Source: Frondihabitans sp. PAMC 28766 | Lineage (GTDB): Bacteria; Actinomycetota; Actinomycetes; Actinomycetales; Microbacteriaceae | DNA: 64,000 nt | Direction of reading: 5' to 3' | Assembly: GCF_001577365.1 (NCBI RefSeq) | Contig: NZ_CP014513.1 | Location: 2,356,001-2,420,000 of the forward strand | Shown here: piece by piece, positions 63,311-64,000 of the stretch | How positions within the stretch are numbered: the first letter of the stretch is position 1 | Layout: each line of letters opens with the position of its first letter | Program-made: the position numbers and the translations under genes | Notes under the pieces: generated by a model | Seen by the model: the letters and a program-made list of their open reading frames with translations, nothing else | Databases searched by the model: none | What the model was told of the DNA's origin: nothing

Positions 63311-64000
63311 ACCGACGACGACAGCCGGGCGCAGCGCAGGTCGCGCGGAGTGAAGCCGCCCTTCGGCGGCAGGGCGCGGCGGATCGACTCGTCGCTGAAC
63401 GGTATCGTCGGCCGCAGATCGGCGGGCAGCTCGTCCGCCCACGGCGCTGCCGTGCTGACGCCCTCGGCGAGCATGCGCACCTGGGCCAGTGCGACGAGAG
63501 GCACTCGCATCGTCCACTCGGTGAGCCGGCCGAGGGCCCGCAGCGCCCAGACCGGGGCCGGAACCACCACGACCCGCCGCTCCACGACCCGAGCGACACG
63601 ACGCACCGCATCGCTCAGCAGCAGCTCTTCGGCACCTGTCACGGCCACCGTCTGGCGTGGCATCCTGCCGTCGGTCGCGGCCTGCAGGATGCGGGTCAGG
63701 TCGTCGACGGGGATGGGCCGGATCGGCCGCTCGACAAAGCCCACCGTCGCGAACAGCGGAATCGTCTGAACGGTGCGGCTCAGGTGGTCGACGAGGTGGT
63801 CGCCGTGGCCGTAGATCATGCCGGCCTTGAGGATCGTGTAGTCGAGGCCTGAGGAGCGGATCAACTCTTCGGCGGCCCACTTCGACTCGTGATAGGCCGA
63901 GCCGCAATCGGGGCGGGCCCGGAGGAAGCTCAGCATGACGATCTTCGTCACGCCGGCGCGCGTCGCTGCGGCCAGCACGCCAGCCGTGCCCTCGATGTGC
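63307..64000 (-). CDS. NAD(P)-binding NmrA/epimerase-like protein, partial
   Basis: The C-terminal 230 residues of an extended SDR/NmrA-like protein; the N-terminus with the cofactor motif lies beyond the window. YHESKWAAEELIRSSGLDYTILKAG is split here as YHESKWAAEEL (Tyr-x-x-x-Lys) and LDYTILKAGMIYG, typical of the family. Role unknown; in other bacteria such proteins act on nucleotide sugars or quinones. Confidence 0.8.
   Translation of the reverse strand, partial: HIEGTAGVLAAATRAGVTKIVMLSFLRARPDCGSAYHESKWAAEELIRSSGLDYTILKAGMIYGHGDHLVDHLSRTVQTIPLFATVGFVERPIRPIPVDDLTRILQAATDGRMPRQTVAVTGAEELLLSDAVRRVARVVERRVVVVPAPVWALRALGRLTEWTMRVPLVALAQVRMLAEGVSTAAPWADELPADLRPTIPFSDESIRRALPPKGGFTPRDLRCARLSSSV

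Overview
The window is high-GC actinobacterial DNA with dense, short-gapped genes and frequent GTG/TTG starts. Gene content and protein style suggest Micrococcales, probably Microbacteriaceae. That placement is inference; there is no rRNA or tRNA here to confirm it, and I see no CRISPR array.

Layout. Positions 1-9.5 kb look accessory: a complete IS256-family element (915-2341), an HNH nuclease, two unknown Ala-rich membrane-type proteins, a stand-alone HsdR-N-type PD-(D/E)XK protein, and a Phd/Doc-like toxin-antitoxin pair with a tandem-repeat operator. At 9.5-14.9 kb lie a large RecB-like nuclease/helicase, a DraG-type ADP-ribosylglycohydrolase and a convergent NrtR-type regulator; the last two promoters share a 20-bp near-palindrome. 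At 15.7-18.3 kb is a cassette of a Sec-type secreted peptide, a small membrane protein, an ABC ATPase and a permease. 18-25 kb holds SDRs, a serine hydrolase, a phosphotransferase-like protein, small membrane proteins, a frameshifted MerR gene and a carboxylesterase.

25-32 kb contains an 81-bp tandem repeat, then a pyruvyltransferase and three glycosyltransferases, probably surface-glycan genes. 32-38.5 kb is a three-gene run: a carboxylate-amine ligase/ATP-grasp fusion, an N-acetylglutaminylglutamine-amidotransferase-like enzyme and a frameshifted S9 peptidase. It resembles the NAGGN dipeptide-amide pathway with different partners. 38.9-48.3 kb is mixed housekeeping: EamA exporter, CGNR regulator, lysozyme-like protein, DoxX, a LigC/LigD-Pol divergent pair, patatin, lipoprotein and an AbiEi/DUF559-like protein.

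48.4-63 kb is mainly acyl-CoA metabolism. A leftward TetR-thioesterase-CoA ligase operon faces a rightward acyl-CoA dehydrogenase, thiolase, alcohol dehydrogenase, SDR and MaoC set. After a GH2 glycosidase with a LacI-type operator come a heme-binding-like protein, a quinone oxidoreductase, a second CoA ligase and a dienoyl-CoA-reductase-like SDR. The window ends in a phosphotransferase remnant and a partial NAD-binding epimerase.

The most striking non-gene signal is the number of distinct intergenic palindromic elements. Several families occur in two or three copies, two families bracket single genes, and one copy is read through in frame inside a glycosyltransferase. Two genes carry apparent single-base deletions.
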